From Acidobacteriaceae bacterium (GTDB taxonomy: Bacteria; Acidobacteriota; Terriglobia; Terriglobales; Acidobacteriaceae), in the NCBI GenBank assembly GCA_027452245.1, contig DAIDGW010000105.1, positions 1 to 49,211 of the forward strand: a DNA stretch of 49,211 bases, written 5' to 3'. Below are positions 1 to 9,920 of the stretch, piece by piece. A program made the position numbers and the translations under genes. Positions within the stretch are counted from its first letter, which is position 1, and the number at the start of each line of letters is the position of its first letter. The notes beneath the pieces were generated by a model. It ran no database searches. It saw only the letters and a list, made by a program, of their open reading frames with translations, and had not been told where the DNA came from.

Positions 1-48
1 CAGAGACTTGCAGAAACGGGAAGCCGCGCACTCCGCGAAAATCTATGC

Positions 49-92
49 TAAGTCCTTGCGGCTGAGGATTATACGAGTAAGTCCTTGCGGCT
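49..92. repeat. Two 15-bp direct repeats at the left edge
   Basis: The 15-mer TAAGTCCTTGCGGCT occurs at 49-63 and again at 78-92, 29 bases apart, in the gene-free left edge (1-251). Only two units are visible and the window edge cuts off what precedes them. It could be the end of an intergenic repeat element or chance; no coding sequence or RNA gene is recognisable in this stretch. Confidence 0.5.
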
Positions 93-251
93 CATGACTT
101 TGCGGATATCTACCCCATATCCCGCCCCCGCAACTCTCACGCGCTCAATACTTTGCGCGTAGCCGCAGTTTTTTCGAATTTATAGCAAGTATCCTTGGGG
201 AGTCGTCCGCAATGGACCACATCAGTCGAACCAGTTTTCAGTCGTTGACGT

Positions 252-1190
252 CTACGCCGGGCGGTCCGGATAAATCACGTTGGGAAAGCGCACATGGATC
301 AACAGAGCACACAAGACCAGTGCGGCAATCGAAAGGATGCTTCCTTCCGGCCCGGCGCTGCCGCCGGTGAGCCAATCGGGCCCGTGCACCGAGGAGTTGA
401 GAAATCTTCCAACCCCGAGAAGTCCGCTGTCAGGCGTGCCGTAAAAAAATGTCTGGGCCCAATCCCAGGCCGCGTGATATCCGATCGCGAACCACAGGGT
501 GCCGGTGCGGCGGATCATCAGGCAAAACAGCATCCCGGTGGCAAACACGTGCAGGATGCCGATTGCGTTTTCCCCATGGTTGCCCAGGTGTGCCACCCCG
601 AAAACGGCGGAAACCAGCAGCGCCGTCCGCCAGAAGCGCAACCGCCGCGACATGCTGAAGAGCCAGTATCCGCGGAAGGTCAGTTCTTCATGGAGTGACA
701 CCGCCAGAAACGTCGCGCCCCAGGCCAGCGCGCCATGCAGAAACTCGGCTTGTGAAAGGCCTACGGAATCGATGCGAAACAGTCCAGCAGCCCGGAGCAC
801 GAGCACAATGAGGGAAAGCATGGCGAAGCCCCAAAGCATTCCTTCCCAGAACTTCAGTCCGAAAGCTCGGCGCAGAGGAAGGCCGTAATCGGACAGTGGG
901 CGTTTCTCCATGCGCGCGACGATCACCGTCGCCAGGGCGACGAAGAAGGCGAGCAGCGCTTTGACGGGCAGTTCGGTTCGGACCGACATGGCTGAGCGGC
1001 TTGCCGCTCCCGTCAAGTGCAGCCCATAGATGAGAATTGCTGGAGCAAAGGTGCTGATGACGAGCCATAACAGAAGCCGGTTGCGCTCGGGCCTTCCCCA
1101 AGGCGCGACGCGTGGTGGCCAGGGCTCGCCGTGGGCTGCTGACGGATTTTGTTGCTCGGGCAGTAAATCGAGATTCGACGGATCGGGCAA
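252..1190 (-). CDS. CPBP family intramembrane metalloprotease
   Basis: A 312-residue polytopic membrane protein. The CPBP/CAAX-protease signature is visible: the glutamate pair E168-E169 followed by R173 in a HEELTFRG context, a second motif with H201 in FGVAHLGN, and a third with a histidine near residue 240 (IGYHAAWDW). In this family (eukaryotic Rce1, bacterial CPBP proteins) the glutamates and histidines form the catalytic site inside the membrane. A proline-rich cytoplasmic N-terminus of about 35 residues precedes the first hydrophobic segment. Bacterial members have diverse or unknown substrates, so the target is not predictable. It lies alone, 92 bp downstream of the kinase gene on the same strand, and could be co-transcribed with it. 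Confidence 0.9.
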   Translation of the reverse strand: MPDPSNLDLLPEQQNPSAAHGEPWPPRVAPWGRPERNRLLLWLVISTFAPAILIYGLHLTGAASRSAMSVRTELPVKALLAFFVALATVIVARMEKRPLSDYGLPLRRAFGLKFWEGMLWGFAMLSLIVLVLRAAGLFRIDSVGLSQAEFLHGALAWGATFLAVSLHEELTFRGYWLFSMSRRLRFWRTALLVSAVFGVAHLGNHGENAIGILHVFATGMLFCLMIRRTGTLWFAIGYHAAWDWAQTFFYGTPDSGLLGVGRFLNSSVHGPDWLTGGSAGPEGSILSIAALVLCALLIHVRFPNVIYPDRPA

Positions 1191-1282
1191 GACAGGCGCT
1201 CCTTATGGAATATCCGATTATGCCAGCCGGAGTATCCCGGAACCAGATGACGGCTGTGCCGTTTTTGGTGCGGAGATGGTAG

Positions 1283-4084
1283 CTACTGCGTATTACTGGT
1301 TTGGCGCAGCAGGACGACATCGTCGGTGCGTTGGGTGCGTTTGACGGCCAGGGTTTTGCCGTCGGGCGACCAATGGAAATCATCGATATGATCGGAGGCG
1401 AAGTTGGTGATCTGATGTCCCGCAGCACCGTCGAGCGGCTGCACCCAGATGTTATCCACGCCCTTTTCGGTAATGACGTAAGCGACGGATTTGGCGTCGG
1501 GCGTAAGTCGAAGGCCTCCCGCAAAGCCGATATCTCCGCTGATGCGCGGATCGGTATCGATCAGGCGAGGCTCCGTCGCCGGCGGGTCGAGGCTGAGTAT
1601 GGCAATCTTTGGAATGGCTCGCTGGTTGGTGGCGTCGGTAAGCTGAGCGCCAAAGATCAGCTGTTTGCCATCGGGCGTGAACAGCACCTTGCCCATCTGG
1701 CCGAAGCTGCCTTTCACCTCCGTGCCGGGAACCGGCTCCGGGCTGCCTCCATCGATCGGGACCCGCAGGGCCGAGAACCCGGTGTTATCGGGCCAGTAAT
1801 AAACCCACTTGCCGTCTGGAGAGCAATTGGCGTTGTTGTCAAAATATCCTTGGGTGAGTTGCATGGCGCCTGATCCGTCATTGTTCAGGCGCCACAAACT
1901 CGTGCTGTTCGAATTGCTACGGAAAGTCCACGAGGCGATGATGTAACGAGGCCCACAGGTGGTGAGAATCAGCAGGTAGGCATTGGGATCGGTCACCAGC
2001 GTCATGGTATGGCCGCTAGTCGGGTCTTCACTGAATAAACTGGCCCCATCGCTCAGCAACAGCTTGCCGTCGGCGCTCCAATCGAAGGCAGCGAGATTCT
2101 GCGCGTCCGGCAAAGTTGCGGTGGTGACCGATGCTCCGGACATGAGATCCAGTTCGTGGTTCAGTTTGGTCTGCACGGTCGCGGCTGTCTTGCCGTCGGC
2201 AGAAAGGGTCAGTGTCTGATAGCTGTTGGTATCGCGTGTGATCGCTTGAGGATCCCCGCCCCGGGCCGAGATCCAACCGATCTGTTGCCTGTTGACAGAG
2301 GATCCTTTGTGCGCGAAAACGGCGATCAAGGATTGCCCGTCCGGCATCCACGAGATGGCGTCTACGAAATCATCCTTGAATGTGTCCAGCCGGCTTACTT
2401 TCTTGCTGGCGAGGTCGAACAGTTCGATGTCGCTCATTTCCGCCCCATGGCCGAAATGACTATAAGCGATTTGCTTCCCATCCGGAGACCACGCCAGATT
2501 TCGTGGAACGTCGTCCTTGTTGATGTCGCCGATATACAGAATGGTTTCGCCGGATCCGTCTGGATTGGCCATCAGCAGGCGAGACTTGCCGACGTCGGGA
2601 TCGTTGTCCCTGGCATATGTAATATGGCTGCCGTCGGACGAGAATGCGGGGCCAGCATCCACATCGCGGGCAATATCCTGCGGAGTGCCGCCCAGCACCG
2701 GAGCACGGTAGAGATCCCAACTCGTCCGCAGAACGCCATTGGACTTTCGGAAGTAAATGTAGTTGCCGTCGGGCGAGAACACGAGCGAGCGGTAGAAGGT
2801 GGGCTCGGGCGCAATGATCTGCGTGTCGCTGGCGGTGGGAATGTTGCGCAGCCACAGGCTAGCCGACCCCTTGGCACGCTGCACGCTCAGAACGTATTTT
2901 CCGTCCGGCGAAATCGCAGCTTCTTCGGCGTTTCCGGTGTTTGTGATCTGTCCGATGGTGAAATTCTGAAATGGAGCCGGGCCGCTGCGCTTGAGAAAGG
3001 AATAGATGCCGAATCCCGCCGCCGCAAGAATCAGAATCGCGATGAGCGATCCCAAAGTCACGCCGATGCGGTGCTGCCGGGCGACTTCGCTGATCGCGGA
3101 ACTGGAACTTTGGGACCGCACCGCCGATGATGACGCACTTGCGGGCGTAGCCGGTGCGCTGGGCTGTGCCGCCGAGACCTGGGCAGCATGACTTACGACG
3201 CCGGCGCTATCGCTGGCGGGATGGCGCCCGGAACTGGTGTCGCGCAGCAGGCGTTTCAGATCGCTGCGAACGTCGGACGCATGCTGATACCTCAGTTCGC
3301 GATCTTTCTCGAGTGCCTTGTTGATGACGTCTTCCAGCCGTGCCGGCAGGCTCGGATTCAGGCGAACCGGAGCGATCGGCGCCCGGTTCAGGATTCCGTC
3401 AAAGATTTCAGCCGTGCTCTCGCCGCGAAATGGCACTTGCCCAGTTGCCATTTCGTAGAGCACCACTCCGAGGGAAAAGAGGTCGGTGCGAGAGTCCAGT
3501 TCTTTGGCCCTGGCCTGTTCTGGAGACATGTAAGCAACGGTTCCGACCGCCGAGCCCGGGCTGGTCAAATTCGGATCGGCTGTGTCGGTGAGCGTGGCTT
3601 CTCCGGTGGGATTCGAGGTTATTTTGGCGAGTCCGAAGTCGAGGATCTTGGCGTGACCGCGCGTAGTGACAAAGATGTTTGCGGGCTTGATATCGCGATG
3701 AACGATGCCCTGACTGTGCGCGGCATCCAGGGCGTCGGCAATTTCGATGCCGAGGGAGAGCAATTGCTCGAGTTCCATGGGGCGGCTGGCGATGACATGC
3801 TTCAGAGTTCCACCGTCGAGAAACTCCATGGCGATAAAGGCCATTCCGTTTTCGTGGCCGATATCGTAAATGGTGCAGATGTTGGGATGATTCAGGGCTG
3901 ACGCGGCCTGGGCCTCGCGCTCGAAGCGGCTGAGCGCTTGCGGGTCTTTGGCTACGTCTTCGGGCAAGAACTTCAGCGCGACAAAGCGGTGCAGCCGGGT
4001 GTCTTCGGCTTTGTAGACGACGCCCATGCCTCCACCGCCGAGCTTTTCCACGATGCGATAGTGCGAGATTGTCTGACCGATCAT
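1283..4084 (-). CDS. Membrane Ser/Thr protein kinase with TolB-type propeller sensor
   Basis: A 933-residue Hanks-type kinase receptor. The kinase domain occupies about residues 1-275: glycine loop [10 protein letters not shown] near 16-25, catalytic lysine K38, HRD at 129-131 with D131, and DFG at 149-151, so it should be active. A Ser/Ala-rich linker leads to one transmembrane helix at about 343-365. The remaining 570 residues hold repeated 'SPDGK' beta-propeller blades of the PD40/TolB type, presumably outside the membrane. This architecture is common and much expanded in Acidobacteriota. The ligand is unknown. The gene starts 134 bp after the end of the M16 peptidase pair, with an ATG at 4084. 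Confidence 0.95.
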   Translation of the reverse strand: MIGQTISHYRIVEKLGGGGMGVVYKAEDTRLHRFVALKFLPEDVAKDPQALSRFEREAQAASALNHPNICTIYDIGHENGMAFIAMEFLDGGTLKHVIASRPMELEQLLSLGIEIADALDAAHSQGIVHRDIKPANIFVTTRGHAKILDFGLAKITSNPTGEATLTDTADPNLTSPGSAVGTVAYMSPEQARAKELDSRTDLFSLGVVLYEMATGQVPFRGESTAEIFDGILNRAPIAPVRLNPSLPARLEDVINKALEKDRELRYQHASDVRSDLKRLLRDTSSGRHPASDSAGVVSHAAQVSAAQPSAPATPASASSSAVRSQSSSSAISEVARQHRIGVTLGSLIAILILAAAGFGIYSFLKRSGPAPFQNFTIGQITNTGNAEEAAISPDGKYVLSVQRAKGSASLWLRNIPTASDTQIIAPEPTFYRSLVFSPDGNYIYFRKSNGVLRTSWDLYRAPVLGGTPQDIARDVDAGPAFSSDGSHITYARDNDPDVGKSRLLMANPDGSGETILYIGDINKDDVPRNLAWSPDGKQIAYSHFGHGAEMSDIELFDLASKKVSRLDTFKDDFVDAISWMPDGQSLIAVFAHKGSSVNRQQIGWISARGGDPQAITRDTNSYQTLTLSADGKTAATVQTKLNHELDLMSGASVTTATLPDAQNLAAFDWSADGKLLLSDGASLFSEDPTSGHTMTLVTDPNAYLLILTTCGPRYIIASWTFRSNSNSTSLWRLNNDGSGAMQLTQGYFDNNANCSPDGKWVYYWPDNTGFSALRVPIDGGSPEPVPGTEVKGSFGQMGKVLFTPDGKQLIFGAQLTDATNQRAIPKIAILSLDPPATEPRLIDTDPRISGDIGFAGGLRLTPDAKSVAYVITEKGVDNIWVQPLDGAAGHQITNFASDHIDDFHWSPDGKTLAVKRTQRTDDVVLLRQTSNTQ

Positions 4085-4217
4085 CCCCAGTGCCTTGGTT
4101 GTATCGGATCATGTTATGAGGCATCGGCGGGGGAGTCAACGAGGGGGCAGGGAACACGCCTGGATCGTGACGGGATCGGCTTTTCCGCAAACTACCTTTC
4201 AGATTGCGCGCCCCGGA

Positions 4218-6356
4218 TTATTGGGCCGGTTTGTCAAATATCTTGGTGTCGACCGTGGGATTCAGTTCGATGGAGTGGTATTCCGAGGAACTGGAATCCT
4301 CTCCATTTTGTTTGTTCTTGCGCAATGCAGGCAGGGTCAGGCCGGCCATGGCGGTCCAGTTCTCCATGTAGGTTTCACCCTGCACGGGTCCGCTGCGGGA
4401 AAGTGTACGATAAGTCTCTTTGACGATGTGCCCCGTGGCAGGATCGACATACCAGCGAATGGGGGTGCCTGCCGCGTTCACATCAACAATGCGAGTTTGC
4501 ACGTCGCCAACTTTCTCTGTGCCTCCCGCGTGGAAGAAAACATCGGGTGAATTCATGCGCGACAGGATGAAAATGGGATCGCGCTTGATCTGGTCGAGTG
4601 TCTCGGATTTCTGCGAGGCGGGCATGTCGCGCACTCCCGCGCCGGGGACCACGGCGAATCCGGCGTCGGGGGTGACCACGATGCTCATGTTTCCGTTTGG
4701 CGTCTGCATCTCCGCGCGAAGATGATCGGGGAAGATGATTGTAGTTTCCATGGGGATCTGAAAATCTCCCTGTGGCGTTTTCTGTGTGATCGTCAGCTTG
4801 GCGTGGACAGCCTTGACGGCCGCGAGTTTGGCTTCGCCACCCATGGCGGCGGCGACCTTCGCGGCGAGTTCCTTGCCCTCGGGATTCGATTCCGTGGGAG
4901 CGTTCGCTTCCGCTTCCTTTTCTCCCGGCGGAGGCGGAATCGTGATGTCGATAGTCTTTACCGCACCCAGCGACGAAAGCGGCTGATCAAAATCCTTGGT
5001 ATTGCCGACAACCAAGACCGCGAGCTGATCTTTATGCAGATATTTGGCCGCAACCCGATTCACGTCGGCGGCCGTGACCTTCTTGACTTCGGCTTGGTAG
5101 CGGTCGAGCCAGTCGGAGGGATATCCGTAAAACTCGTAGATCATCCGCTCGGCAAGGATTTTGTCTGGCGAATCGAGTCGGAAGATGAAGGCATTCAGAA
5201 TTGCGTCCTGCGCCTTCTTCACCTCGTCTTCGGTGATCGGATGTTTCGCGAGATCATCGATGTCCTCATCCAGTGCTTTCACCGACTCGATCGTGCTCTG
5301 GCTTTTCGTGCCCATGACAAACTGCAGCATTCCTGGATGTCCGTAGTTGGTGCCGATGCCGCCGCCCACGTTGTAAGCCAAACCGCGTGTCGTGCGAATG
5401 TCGTTGAATAACCGTGATGAGAAGCCGCCCGCGAATGCTTCGTTGAAAACAGTGACCGCATAGTAGTCGGGATTGTCGCGCTTGAGCCCGAGACCCACCA
5501 TGCGAATACTGCTCTGGTTCACATCTTCCTTCGGGATCAGATAGTAGCCGGGCGCGGCGGGATGAAAATCCACCTCGTCGTGTGGCACTGGCGCACCTTT
5601 TGGCCAGGACTCAAAGGCGGCGCGCAGCCTGGATTCCATGGCGGCCGAGTCGAAGTCTCCGCTGATTCCCAGAATGATGTTGTTGGGATGAACGTACGTC
5701 TGATGCCACTGGATCAAATCGGCGCGCGTGATGGCGGAGATGGTTGCATATTCGGGCACGCGCACGTAAGGATTGTCCGCTCCATACGCCAGCTTGGCAG
5801 CCTCACGGGAAGCAATCTCGCCGATATCGTCGTTGCGGCGGGAAATGGCGTCGAAGGCGCCCTTTTTGGCAATATCGAGCTTGTCGGCGCGGAACTCCGG
5901 ATTCTGCATTAAGTCCACAAAGATCTTGAAGACGTCGTCAAAATCGCCTTTCAGGCACGACAGGCTGATGCTGGTGGAGTCGGCGCCGCCGCCGGTCTCG
6001 ACTTTGGCCGCGCGCACTTCCAGATAGTCGTCCAATTGATCGCCGGTTTGCGACCTGGTGCCGCCGGTACGCCAGACTTCACCATAAATATCGGTGAGGC
6101 CGGTCTTGGCTGCCGGTTCGTTGTGGGATCCGCCCCGAATTCGCGCCGTGGCGCCGATCAGTGGAAGTTCGTGATCTTCCTGCAGGAAGATGATCATGCC
6201 GTTGGAAAGCTCGATCCGCTTGGGCTGTGGCGGATGGAACTGGTGGAGCGGCGGAATGGGAATCTGCTTATAAGTGGCGGCTTGCGCGGAAGCATCGGCC
6301 GCCGCCCACGACAGCAGTGCGACTGCGACAAACAGAAGGGAAAGAGTGCGTGTCAT
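4218..6356 (-). CDS. M16 peptidase, zinc-site-less subunit, with extra C-terminal domain
   Basis: A 712-residue secreted protein with an N-terminal signal peptide (hydrophobic stretch ending near ASA-QA, residue 25). Residues of about 45-470 form the two M16 (pitrilysin/insulinase) half-domains. The HxxEH zinc motif is absent: its place reads as D-I-Y-G-E in a GLTDIYGEVW context. The second half keeps the R-G-L-A-Y segment used for substrate binding in inactive M16 subunits. Together with the active partner encoded immediately upstream this suggests a heterodimeric processing peptidase, as in PqqF/mitochondrial-processing-like pairs. The last 220 residues form an additional domain after an E/A-rich linker and resemble lipoprotein-carrier-like beta proteins. 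Its start codon overlaps the partner's stop codon (ATGA, 6353-6356), implying translational coupling. Confidence 0.92.
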   Translation of the reverse strand: MTRTLSLLFVAVALLSWAAADASAQAATYKQIPIPPLHQFHPPQPKRIELSNGMIIFLQEDHELPLIGATARIRGGSHNEPAAKTGLTDIYGEVWRTGGTRSQTGDQLDDYLEVRAAKVETGGGADSTSISLSCLKGDFDDVFKIFVDLMQNPEFRADKLDIAKKGAFDAISRRNDDIGEIASREAAKLAYGADNPYVRVPEYATISAITRADLIQWHQTYVHPNNIILGISGDFDSAAMESRLRAAFESWPKGAPVPHDEVDFHPAAPGYYLIPKEDVNQSSIRMVGLGLKRDNPDYYAVTVFNEAFAGGFSSRLFNDIRTTRGLAYNVGGGIGTNYGHPGMLQFVMGTKSQSTIESVKALDEDIDDLAKHPITEDEVKKAQDAILNAFIFRLDSPDKILAERMIYEFYGYPSDWLDRYQAEVKKVTAADVNRVAAKYLHKDQLAVLVVGNTKDFDQPLSSLGAVKTIDITIPPPPGEKEAEANAPTESNPEGKELAAKVAAAMGGEAKLAAVKAVHAKLTITQKTPQGDFQIPMETTIIFPDHLRAEMQTPNGNMSIVVTPDAGFAVVPGAGVRDMPASQKSETLDQIKRDPIFILSRMNSPDVFFHAGGTEKVGDVQTRIVDVNAAGTPIRWYVDPATGHIVKETYRTLSRSGPVQGETYMENWTAMAGLTLPALRKNKQNGEDSSSSEYHSIELNPTVDTKIFDKPAQ

Positions 6357-7921
6357 TGCGCACCTCCTGCCGTTGCGGCCGATGCGCCTGGAGGCGGCGC
6401 ATTGGAACTTCGTTCCGATGTGCCCTGAGTTTTGGCGCCTGCATTCTCGATGATTCCCACGGTGCGATTGGTGTCGACAAAAGTTTCATTGGCCACGCGG
6501 CGAATATCGGCCTTGGTGACCATATCGATGCGATCGACCGAGCGGAATAACTCGCGCCAGTCCCCGTAACGTGTCTGGTAGGTTCCCAATTCCATCGCCA
6601 GCCCTTCATTGTCGGCGAGGCTGCGTAGCAGGTTCGCCTTGGATCGCGTCTTGATCATTTTCAGTTCTTCGTCGCTGATATCTTCTTTTTTCAGGCGATC
6701 AATCTCGGCATGGATGGCGTCGGCCACCTCTTGCGGCGTGTGTCCGGGGAGAGGGAATGCGTAAAAGGCAAACAGGTGCGGATATTTATCGCCGGGAAGT
6801 CCGGTGAATCCGGCGGAGAACGATGCAATTTTCTTGTCGCGAACCAGTGCGCGGTAGAGGCGTGAGGTGCGGCCATCTGACATCAGGTCGCTGATCGCGT
6901 CGTACACGGCGTCATCTTTGGAGCGGTAGTCGGGGCGATGGTAGCCCTCCAGATACAACGGCTGACTTTGCTCTTTGAGCACGACGCGGCGCTCGGAATT
7001 CTGCGGGGGTTCAACCGTAGTCGTCTCATCCGGCTTGGGATGAGAAGGGATGCGCGCGAAATATTTCTCGATGATCGGCATGGCAGTCGCCGGATTGATA
7101 TCGCCAACCACGGTGACGACCATATTCGACGGGACATAATACTCGTCAAAGAACTTTTGGGCGTCGGTTGCCGAGAAGGAATTTAGATCCGACATCCAAC
7201 CGACCGTCGGGCGATGATAAGGATGGGCTTCAAAGGCCGCGGCAGTGAATTGCTCGATCAAACGGCCAATTGGATTGCTGTCGGTGCGCATCCGACGTTC
7301 TTCGATCACGACGTTGCGTTCTTTATAAAACTCACGCATCACCGGATGCAGGAAGCGTTCGGACTCGAGGTAGGCCCAGAGCTCCAAACGATTTTCGGGA
7401 AGGGAATAGTGGTATCCGGTTTCGTCGTAGTTGGTGAAGGCATTGAGGTCTTCGCCTCCGTTTTGCTCGATCAGCTTGCCGAAGGCATTGTGGACGACGT
7501 ATTTATCGGCGGCAGCGATGTCGTCTTTCCAGGTTTTTTCCAGAGACTTCAGCTTCGTCTCATCGCGGCCGACCTGCTTGTCGCGTTCTTTGATGTAAGC
7601 CGCGTAGTCGTCCTCAACCTTGGCCAACTCCGGTTTTTCTTTTGCGTAGTCGGTGGTGCCAATCTTGTCGGTACCCTTGAATGCCATGTGCTCGAACATG
7701 TGGGCCAAGCCGGTCTCGCCCATGGGATCTTGTGCCGATCCGGCATCAACCAACGTGAAAAACGAGAAAACAGGTGCTTCATGCCGTTGGCAGATCAGGA
7801 CTGTCAGCCCGTTGGGAAGGGTCTTGACCGTAACCCGTTTTTCGAACGACGCCACGTCTTGCGCCGCGGCGAAGATTGAAATCAGAAGAAAGAAGAAAAG
7901 GAGCTGGAACTTGCGTTGCAT
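6353..7921 (-). CDS. M16 family zinc metallopeptidase, catalytic subunit
   Basis: A 522-residue secreted zinc peptidase. The HxxEH motif (H-M-F-E-H, H74/E77/H78) is intact, and the downstream third zinc ligand lies in the ERNVVIEERR segment. A signal peptide follows the chosen start at 7921, where a GGAG Shine-Dalgarno sits 5 bases upstream of the ATG; a longer frame to 7957 lacks such support. An insertion rich in charged residues (about 110-160) separates the motif from the third ligand. Its stop codon overlaps the start of the inactive M16 partner, so the two are probably made in equal amounts and assemble together in the periplasm. Confidence 0.94.
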   Translation of the reverse strand: MQRKFQLLFFFLLISIFAAAQDVASFEKRVTVKTLPNGLTVLICQRHEAPVFSFFTLVDAGSAQDPMGETGLAHMFEHMAFKGTDKIGTTDYAKEKPELAKVEDDYAAYIKERDKQVGRDETKLKSLEKTWKDDIAAADKYVVHNAFGKLIEQNGGEDLNAFTNYDETGYHYSLPENRLELWAYLESERFLHPVMREFYKERNVVIEERRMRTDSNPIGRLIEQFTAAAFEAHPYHRPTVGWMSDLNSFSATDAQKFFDEYYVPSNMVVTVVGDINPATAMPIIEKYFARIPSHPKPDETTTVEPPQNSERRVVLKEQSQPLYLEGYHRPDYRSKDDAVYDAISDLMSDGRTSRLYRALVRDKKIASFSAGFTGLPGDKYPHLFAFYAFPLPGHTPQEVADAIHAEIDRLKKEDISDEELKMIKTRSKANLLRSLADNEGLAMELGTYQTRYGDWRELFRSVDRIDMVTKADIRRVANETFVDTNRTVGIIENAGAKTQGTSERSSNAPPPGASAATAGGAQ

Positions 7922-8076
7922 GGAAACTCCGGTTGAATGACAGCTTGCGGCAGCCATACCTGGGATTTACGACGGAAACTTGAAAGTAAGGGTTTCGAAG
8001 GCCGATGTCAAACTACGATGAGCGCCGTATTTTGCGCGCGAAGGGGTTTCAGGCACAATGCACTCTGGAGCGTGCA

Positions 8077-9123
8077 ATGGATTCGAGCATCGAGATCCAG
8101 GGGCGGCACCTGAAACTCAGCAACCTGCAGAAGGTTCTGTATCCGGCAACCGGATTTACCAAGCAGCAGGTGATCGATTATTACCTGCGCATCGCTCCCG
8201 CGATTATTCCTCATCTTTCCGGCAGGGCGCTCACCCTCAAACGCTATCCCAACGGCGTCGATGATCCGTTCTTTTTCGAGAAGAACGCGCCCAAGCATCG
8301 GCCGGACTGGGTGAACACGGTTCCGATCTGGAGCGAAGGCAATGACCGAACCATGCACTATGTGGAAGTCAGCGATCTGCCTACGCTGGTGTGGCTGGCG
8401 AATCTGGCGGCGATTGAACTGCATCCGTCGCTGTCGCTGGCGAAAGACGTGATGTGCCCGACGGTGCTTGCGTTTGATCTCGATCCCGGGCCTCCGGCCA
8501 ACATCGTGCAATGCTGTCAGGTTGGGTTGTGGCTCCGCGAAATCTTCGAGCACTTCGGGTTGGAGAGTTTTCCCAAGACCTCAGGATCGAAAGGCCTGCA
8601 GATCTACATTCCGCTGAACACGAAAACCAGCTACGACCAGACGAAGCCGTTCGCGCACGCGCTGGCGCGATTACTGGAACAGGAACATCCGGAGCACGTC
8701 GTCTCGGAGATGAAGAAGACGTTGCGTACGAACAAAGTGTTCGTCGATTGGAGCCAGAATGACGAGCACAAGACGACGGTCAGCATTTATTCGCTGCGGG
8801 CACGGGAGCGGCCGACGGCGTCAACGCCGGTGAAGTGGGAGGAGGTCGAGCGCGCGCTGAGAAAAAACGATCCGAACCTGCTGGTGTTCGAAGCTGGACA
8901 GACGATTGCCCGCGTGGAAAAATTTGGAGACCTGTTCGAGCCCGTGCTCCAGCTGAAGCAGAAGCTGCCCACACTCGATCAGTTGGGAAGTGCAGCGACT
9001 GAGGTTGAAGAGCCGATCGAAATAGCGGCTCAGGCCGATACTTCTCGTCGTACTGCGAAACGCGCGGTGAAGCGGCCCCAGCCGCGGACGCGTGCTCCGA
9101 AGGCACGCCGCCGGGCGGTATAA
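8077..9123 (+). CDS. Stand-alone LigD-type polymerase/primase domain protein
   Basis: A 348-residue protein matching the polymerase (archaeo-eukaryotic primase) domain of bacterial LigD, the DNA end-joining enzyme. The metal-binding motif D-L-D-P-G is at residues 134-138 (D134, D136), preceded by the typical 'LYPATGFTK' N-terminal segment and 'ELHPS'. Residues after about 290 form a basic, alanine/arginine-rich tail. There is no ligase or phosphoesterase domain and no ku gene in the window. The start at 8077 is preferred because CTGGAG lies 6-7 bases upstream and the family begins there; the frame stays open to 8005. Likely role: adding nucleotides or gap filling during non-homologous end joining, possibly with a ligase and Ku encoded elsewhere. 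Confidence 0.92.
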   Translation: MDSSIEIQGRHLKLSNLQKVLYPATGFTKQQVIDYYLRIAPAIIPHLSGRALTLKRYPNGVDDPFFFEKNAPKHRPDWVNTVPIWSEGNDRTMHYVEVSDLPTLVWLANLAAIELHPSLSLAKDVMCPTVLAFDLDPGPPANIVQCCQVGLWLREIFEHFGLESFPKTSGSKGLQIYIPLNTKTSYDQTKPFAHALARLLEQEHPEHVVSEMKKTLRTNKVFVDWSQNDEHKTTVSIYSLRARERPTASTPVKWEEVERALRKNDPNLLVFEAGQTIARVEKFGDLFEPVLQLKQKLPTLDQLGSAATEVEEPIEIAAQADTSRRTAKRAVKRPQPRTRAPKARRRAV

Positions 9124-9140
9124 TCCCTACACTTCGCGCT

Positions 9141-9854
9141 ATGGCTCAACTCTTCGCCGGTACCTCGGGATGGGCATATCCAAGCTGGAAGCCGGAGTTC
9201 TATCCGGAAAAGCTGGCGCAGAAAAAATTCCTTGGCTACTACGCCACGCAGCTCAACACGGTCGAGGTCAACTTCACGTTTCGGCAGCTGGTGAAAGAGT
9301 CCACGATCCAGAACTGGCTGCTCGAGACGCCGCCGGGCTTTCGCTTCGGCATCAAGGCTCACCAGGTCATCACGCACATCAAGCGGCTGAAAGCTACGGA
9401 AGATTTCGTGAAACGCTTTCTCGCCACGGTGGAACCGTTGGCCGCGGCCGGGAAGCTGGGCCCGGTTCTATTTCAGCTTCCGCCAAATCTGAAAGCCGAT
9501 GCTGCGCTGCTCAAGGACTTTCTGGCTGTTCTGCCGCGCAGCGTTTCCAGCGCGTTTGAGTTTCGCCACGAATCATGGTTTGGAGATTCCACCTGGGATT
9601 TGCTGAAATCCTGTAACTCTGCGCTCTGCGTGGCCGAAACCGAGACGCGAACCACGCCTGACGAGGTCACATCATCGTTCGCCTACTATCGTTTTCGCAA
9701 GCCTGCCTACACGCCCGACGAGCGTAAGGCAATGGTGTGGCGGATACAGGAGCACATGGCTGCGGGCCGCAATGTTTTTGCCTATTTCAAGCACGAGGAA
9801 ACTCCGGCAGGCGCGCTTTATGCTCTGGAAATGCTGCGCGAGATGCGAGGCTGA
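9141..9854 (+). CDS. DUF72 family protein (YecE-like)
   Basis: A 237-residue protein of the DUF72/YecE family, recognised by the N-terminal 'GTSGWAYPSWKPEFYP' segment, the central 'GPVLFQLPPN' stretch, 'FEFRHESW' and the C-terminal 'YFKHEETPAGALYAL'. Members have a TIM-barrel-like fold and no established biochemical activity. The ATG is 17 bases after the stop of the LigD-type polymerase gene, so the two are probably co-transcribed; DUF72 genes are often found near DNA-repair genes, but that does not define a function. Confidence 0.9.
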   Translation: MAQLFAGTSGWAYPSWKPEFYPEKLAQKKFLGYYATQLNTVEVNFTFRQLVKESTIQNWLLETPPGFRFGIKAHQVITHIKRLKATEDFVKRFLATVEPLAAAGKLGPVLFQLPPNLKADAALLKDFLAVLPRSVSSAFEFRHESWFGDSTWDLLKSCNSALCVAETETRTTPDEVTSSFAYYRFRKPAYTPDERKAMVWRIQEHMAAGRNVFAYFKHEETPAGALYALEMLREMRG

Positions 9855-9920
9855 ACGCCGGTATCCACGTTCGCTACTTATACAAGCGTCCGATAACGCG
9901 CATAATAAAAGTCCTTCTTT

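Noticed and set aside
2156..3130. Long plus-strand open frame opposite the kinase-propeller gene
   Set aside because: No family resemblance; the minus-strand kinase has all motifs. Antisense frames are common in this GC-rich DNA.
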